In this document: positions 60,707-64,000 of the stretch, piece after piece
Layout of the letters: every line of letters begins with the position of its first letter
Numbering within the stretch: position 1 is the first letter of the stretch
NCBI GenBank assembly: GCA_017510445.1
Contig: JAFWNF010000007.1
Span: 1-64,000 of the forward strand
DNA from: Candidatus Saccharimonadota bacterium
GTDB taxonomy: Bacteria; Patescibacteriota; Saccharimonadia; Saccharimonadales; Saccharimonadaceae
Reading direction: 5' to 3'
Length of the DNA stretch: 64,000 nucleotides
The notes under the pieces: generated by a model
Databases searched by the model: none
What the model saw: only the letters and a program-made list of their open reading frames with translations
Told to the model about the DNA's origin: nothing
Translations under genes and position numbers: made by a program

Positions 60707-61992
60707 GCCCTTCTCTAATCATCATAGTCGTCTCAATCATCTTGATGATTCTCTCTATTCTGTTCAAATGGGAACTAAAAATCAAAAAATTCCATCTAAA
60801 ACTCTACTTTCTTTTTCCCTTCCTCTGCGCCTTGTTCCTCATTTTCTCAGGCGTCGTAGGGACAGAAAGTCTAAAAAACCTCTTCTTCTCAAATTCCGAA
60901 ATGAATTCCCTAAAAATCCTTGCTATCTTTCTCTCATTCTCCGGACTATCAATCCTCATCGACGAGCTAGGCTTCTTTAAATTCCTCGCCCAAAAAATTG
61001 TAAAAAAATATAAACGAAACCAAACAACTCTTTTCGTTTCCTTCAGTATTTTAGTCGCCATTCTAACCATCTTTACTTCAAATGACATTTTAATCTTGAC
61101 TCTTACTCCATTCATTTGTCATTTTGCTAAACACGCAAAGATTAACCCCATTCCCTACGTCATTACCGAATTCGTCATGGCAAATGTCTGGAGTATGTTC
61201 TTCTTTATCGGCAATCCTACCAATATTTATGTCAGCACCGTTTTTAAAATTCCCTTTAGCGAATATACATCAACTATGTTTCTCCCCACCATCTTCGCTG
61301 GAATCACAGCATTTTCTTTAACCTTTCTCATTTTTAAAAAGCATCTTAAAAAGCGCCTAGATAATCCTGACGAAAAACCAATCAAATTAGCCAATTTCCC
61401 TTTAGTAGTTAGTCTCATAAGTCTCATCACTGCCATTATCTTTGTTGCCTTTAGTCAACCACTTAATATTCCCGTGTGGTTTGCCCCTTTAATCTGTTGT
61501 TTCTCAGCCTACTCCATTGTTTTTTTCTATCTCCTTATCAAAAGAAAAAATTTCAAAACACTCACAGCATCAATCAAAAAACTCCCTCTTGAAATAATTC
61601 CCTTCCTTCTCTCAATGTCTATTTTAGTCGAAGCTCTAAAAACTTCCGGAGTCATCGAACGTCTCGCTCAAGTACTCCAAAACAGCGACATCTTCACATT
61701 TGGCATACTCGCTTTCTTATCAGGCAATATCTTCAACAACATCCCAATGACAATGCTTTTTACAAACCTTCTTTCGTTTATTGGGGCACCTGGAAAACTC
61801 GCTTATTCCCTAATTATCGCTTCAAACATCTGTGCTTTTCTTACGCCAATCGGTGCCCTCGCCGGTATTATGTTTATAAATATTTTAAAACACAACGGGA
61901 TAAAATTCTCCTTCAAAAGATTTTTTATTTACGGGGCAATTATTTCGCTCCCCACACTTTTTGTCTCTCTCCTAGTTTTATACCTAATCTAG
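60703..61992 (+). CDS. ArsB/NhaD-type anion permease
   Basis: 429 residues, about 11 transmembrane helices. The SNDILILTLTPFICHFAKHAKINP and MFFFIGNPTNIYVS segments match the ArsB/NhaD (ion transporter) family, which exports arsenite or other anions or exchanges Na and H. No arsR or arsC is nearby, so the substrate is open. It starts four bases inside the Tim44-like gene. Confidence 0.88.
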   Translation: MSPSLIIIVVSIILMILSILFKWELKIKKFHLKLYFLFPFLCALFLIFSGVVGTESLKNLFFSNSEMNSLKILAIFLSFSGLSILIDELGFFKFLAQKIVKKYKRNQTTLFVSFSILVAILTIFTSNDILILTLTPFICHFAKHAKINPIPYVITEFVMANVWSMFFFIGNPTNIYVSTVFKIPFSEYTSTMFLPTIFAGITAFSLTFLIFKKHLKKRLDNPDEKPIKLANFPLVVSLISLITAIIFVAFSQPLNIPVWFAPLICCFSAYSIVFFYLLIKRKNFKTLTASIKKLPLEIIPFLLSMSILVEALKTSGVIERLAQVLQNSDIFTFGILAFLSGNIFNNIPMTMLFTNLLSFIGAPGKLAYSLIIASNICAFLTPIGALAGIMFINILKHNGIKFSFKRFFIYGAIISLPTLFVSLLVLYLI

Positions 61993-62031
61993 ACCTAGCC
62001 ACCAATTTTTGATAAAATAAATCTGTTATTT

Positions 62032-62107
62032 CTGGGTGTGGCGCAGTTGGTAGCGCGCAGCGTTCGGGACGCTGAGGTCGTCAGTTCAAGTCTGATCACC
62101 CAGACCA
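62032..62107 (+). tRNA. tRNA-Pro(CGG)
   Basis: Acceptor CTGGGTG/CACCCAG, anticodon stem CAGCG/CGCTG around TTCGGGA, T loop GTTCAAG, discriminator A and encoded CCA. Confidence 0.96.
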
Positions 62108-62110
62108 TAA

Positions 62111-62141
62111 GAAAAACCCCACTTTTAGTAGGGAATTTTTC
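62111..62141. terminator. Bidirectional terminator for tRNA-Pro and small RNA copy A
   Basis: GAAAAA, CCC and ACT pair with AGT, GGG and TTTTTC around AAA, with one bulged base. T runs lie on both strands. Confidence 0.78.
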
Positions 62142-62188
62142 TTTTTAGACGCTCAAAAGAAATGGTCTCGGTCCATCCGAGACCTTAT
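62111..62188 (-). ncRNA. Candidate small RNA, copy A of a two-copy family
   Basis: On the minus strand the promoter (TTGACA 62218-62223, TATAAT 62195-62200) starts an RNA near 62188. The hairpin GGTCTCGG-ATGGA-CCGAGACC (62164-62184) is followed by ATTTCTTTTG, GCGTCTAAAAA and the terminator at 62111-62141. Promoter spacer, hairpin and TCTAAAA block are shared with the RNA at 21458-21525. It lies between tRNA-Pro and the 3' end of the surface protein gene. Confidence 0.65.
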
Positions 62189-62194
62189 CTTTCT

Positions 62195-62223
62195 ATTATA
62201 TCACACCATAAGCATTTTGTCAA
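62195..62223 (-). promoter_or_regulatory. Consensus promoter of small RNA copy A
   Basis: TTGACA, 17-base spacer AAATGCTTATGGTGTGA, TATAAT. It differs from the copy B spacer at two positions. Confidence 0.85.
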
Positions 62224-62240
62224 TATAGGGATATTCTTCC

Positions 62241-64000
62241 CTATTTTCTTCTCATCACTCTTCTACTCACAAAGAATGCGGAAGAGATTGTGACTGCCAA
62301 CATGATTGTGACTGTTACGGCAGAATGATCGACAGTATTAAAGCCATGGTCACCTGATTTTTCGTTAGTGTTTGCTTGTTCTTCTCCATCCTCACCAGTA
62401 TCAGGAATATCTGGTGTATCAGGCGTATTATTCTTCTTAGCAGTAAAGGTAGTGGCAATAACGACATCTTCATCTTCTGTTGGTTCATCAAAGTAGACAT
62501 CCATGGTATGTTCACCTTCAGTCAAGCCATCAAGATAGGCTTGTTTGAGCGTAACAATAGTACTACCTTCTGTAATGTCATAATCAACGCCTTCAGTAAT
62601 AACTGTTCCGTCTACTGTTACTTTGTAGTTAAAGAATTTGTTTGCTATATCTACTCTGAATACTGCCTGGTCAACTTCGTCTATTGTGTATTCTTGGTTT
62701 TTTAGCCATTCAGAGGCTGGAGTGTATTCCCTTTTATCAAAGACAGCAGTATATGTGATGTTACTTGTAGCTGGAGGAAGTTCGTCATTTGGTCCGTAGG
62801 TAGTTTCTCCATCAGACCATCCAATGAACTCGTATTGGTATTTTGGTGTAGTTTCTTTGGTTGGTTCAGTTGGTTTTTCTACTGGATCACCATAATGATA
62901 ATCTGTTTTATCAGAAACACCAGTACCATCATCAAAGGATATAGTATACGCATCACCATGAATGTGCACATATTTAGGAACATTTTCAAATACCATTCCA
63001 TCAAAATCAACTGTTGGCTCTATCCCCTTATAACTAAAGTATGATCCGACAAAATAGGATTTCTCCCCCTCTTCTTCATCTTCTTTTTTAAAATTACCCA
63101 CGACCACCTCTTTTTTATCGTCTGCTAAATGATCATCCACTACAACTAATCCATCTCCAATCTTTATCGCCCAATCGTCTGGTAACTCTTCATATATCAA
63201 ACTAATTGGGTCTCCGTCTTCCCCCTGTGCTGTTACGGCCACAGGCGTCATTCCTGTCTCCCCAACACTTATCGTTATATCTATATCCGTTCCGCTGAAT
63301 TCTATTACTCCTCTATCGGGCAGTTTAGCGCCAGCATATCCTTCCATTGCTTCTATCTCTGCTCCAAAATCAGGATCACTCTCTTTAAGGTCTATTATGT
63401 CCCCCATATATCCCATGTCTGAACTGTTTACAACCCCAGCAAGATCCGCATAGATATTTGCAGTTCCTCCAGTAAATTTAGAGAACCCAGAATAAATTCC
63501 AATCCCAGGATAATAATCGCTAGCATGGCTTTCTATATTCAAATTCCCACCGTTCTGATTAAATGCAATCATTGCCATAATCATACCATTAACATTCAAA
63601 TTGCCATCATTAAGAGTTACGCCATAGCCACCGCTAATGCCACAGACATTGGCCACTCCATCATTCATAGTGAAGTTCGTTTTTGCCTGAATACCCATAC
63701 AATCAACCTCTTCTCCTAAAGCATCTTCCAAAAAATCTTGTTTATTAACAAAAGTGTCTAGCATATCGGTATTAGCAAATTTATTCCTCACAATTTCAAT
63801 TCCGTTTTCATTAATATTCAACTCCCCGTTACCATCCATCACAATTTTCGGTGCAACCATTCCAGCAGTATTGATTTTCCCATTGATAATCTTAATATTA
63901 CTATTAAGATTATCGTCATCTCCACAAGCTATCATTAATGCGTTCAGTATACCATCATTTACCAAAATACTCGCTATAGCGTCATCGTCATCTTCAAGGA
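62241..64000 (-). CDS. Large surface protein, C-terminal part (InlB B-repeat, X2-like)
   Basis: Open to the right edge, so the start is outside; at least 586 residues are visible. The region up to about 250 is a repetitive Gly/Asn-rich beta-helix (MNDGVANV, LNDGNLNV, QNGGNLNI). It is followed by a Listeria-Bacteroides InlB B-repeat (YTISFDDGTGV...YQYEFIGWSDG), an X2-like/CBM_X2-like domain (WLKNQEYTIDEV...VDYDITEGSTIVTLKQAYL), a Thr/Pro linker and a C-terminal transmembrane anchor with RRVMRRK. There is no LPXTG. It looks like a host-contact adhesin. Confidence 0.85.
   Translation of the reverse strand, partial: LEDDDDAIASILVNDGILNALMIACGDDDNLNSNIKIINGKINTAGMVAPKIVMDGNGELNINENGIEIVRNKFANTDMLDTFVNKQDFLEDALGEEVDCMGIQAKTNFTMNDGVANVCGISGGYGVTLNDGNLNVNGMIMAMIAFNQNGGNLNIESHASDYYPGIGIYSGFSKFTGGTANIYADLAGVVNSSDMGYMGDIIDLKESDPDFGAEIEAMEGYAGAKLPDRGVIEFSGTDIDITISVGETGMTPVAVTAQGEDGDPISLIYEELPDDWAIKIGDGLVVVDDHLADDKKEVVVGNFKKEDEEEGEKSYFVGSYFSYKGIEPTVDFDGMVFENVPKYVHIHGDAYTISFDDGTGVSDKTDYHYGDPVEKPTEPTKETTPKYQYEFIGWSDGETTYGPNDELPPATSNITYTAVFDKREYTPASEWLKNQEYTIDEVDQAVFRVDIANKFFNYKVTVDGTVITEGVDYDITEGSTIVTLKQAYLDGLTEGEHTMDVYFDEPTEDEDVVIATTFTAKKNNTPDTPDIPDTGEDGEEQANTNEKSGDHGFNTVDHSAVTVTIMLAVTISSAFFVSRRVMRRK

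Overview
The window reads as a chromosomal segment of an ultra-small Patescibacteria (CPR) bacterium, most likely Candidatus Saccharibacteria (TM7). Grounds: compact, often degenerate core genes (DnaG without zinc ligands, ThrRS without a TGS domain, DNA polymerase I without a recognisable proofreading motif, a 323-residue sigma factor), a complete cytoplasmic/inner-membrane type IV pilus operon, a CPR-type conjugative-ATPase-like protein, and no biosynthetic operons. TGA is used as a stop (mutM, tlyA-like gene), which argues against the Gracilibacteria/Absconditabacteria code. Only 32 bases of 16S rRNA are inside the window, so the lineage call is inference.

Layout. 1-8.9 kb, minus strand: start of a 16S rRNA gene and its promoter, a divergent PAP2 gene, gyrA, gyrB, a T4SS-like ATPase and two small unknown genes. 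8.9-10.6 kb: a gene-poor, very AT-rich stretch with structured segments, a probable small RNA and tmRNA. 10.6-13.5 kb, plus: comM-like gene, infC (ATA start), rpmI, rplT, rpmB. 13.56-19.2 kb, minus: RNase P RNA, a Nudix-RNase H fusion with a structured leader, an M50 protease, an MBL-fold gene, a wHTH gene, miaA, thrS. 19.3-27 kb: tRNAs Val, Ile and Thr, tspO-like, DsbA-like/XRE pair, lemA and TPM genes, a membrane GT2 glycosyltransferase, ndk, a Xer-type recombinase. 27-34.5 kb, minus: pilM-N-O-(EF-hand protein)-B-T-C. 34.5-42.2 kb: tlyA-like, efp, rpsR, ssb, rpsF, murE-like, a DHH-like protein with a long disordered tail, rpsT, holA, mutM. 42.2-47.7 kb, minus: RhuM-Fic fusion, lipid kinase, VirB2-like pilin, rpoD, dnaG. 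47.7-54.9 kb: a membrane protein, mscL, polA, nucleotide kinase, orn, argS. 55-57.3 kb: candidate small RNA, zeta-toxin-like kinase and partner gene, tRNA-Ser and tRNA-Arg. 57.5-64 kb: truncated Mur-ligase-like gene, DUF1846, Tim44-like protein, ArsB-type permease, tRNA-Pro, and the C-terminal part of a large surface protein running off the right edge.

Two genome-wide patterns stand out. First, many genes have a -10 hexamer (often in the extended form TATGCTATAAT) ending only 6 or 7 bases before the ATG, which predicts leaderless mRNAs; operon-internal genes instead carry clear Shine-Dalgarno sequences. I used this pattern to move several starts. Second, several apparent stand-alone small transcription units are present. 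Two of them (near 21.5 kb and 62.15 kb) share the same promoter including its spacer, a 5' GGTCT...AGACC hairpin and a terminator, and so look like an undescribed two-copy small-RNA family. A third (54.99-55.17 kb) has a consensus promoter, three hairpins and CCUCC-type motifs.

Working together, the genes supply replication and translation machinery, surface attachment and motility (type IV pilus, pilin-like and InlB-repeat surface proteins), and envelope remodelling (GT2, MurE-like, LemA/TPM, M50). This fits an attached, host-dependent lifestyle.
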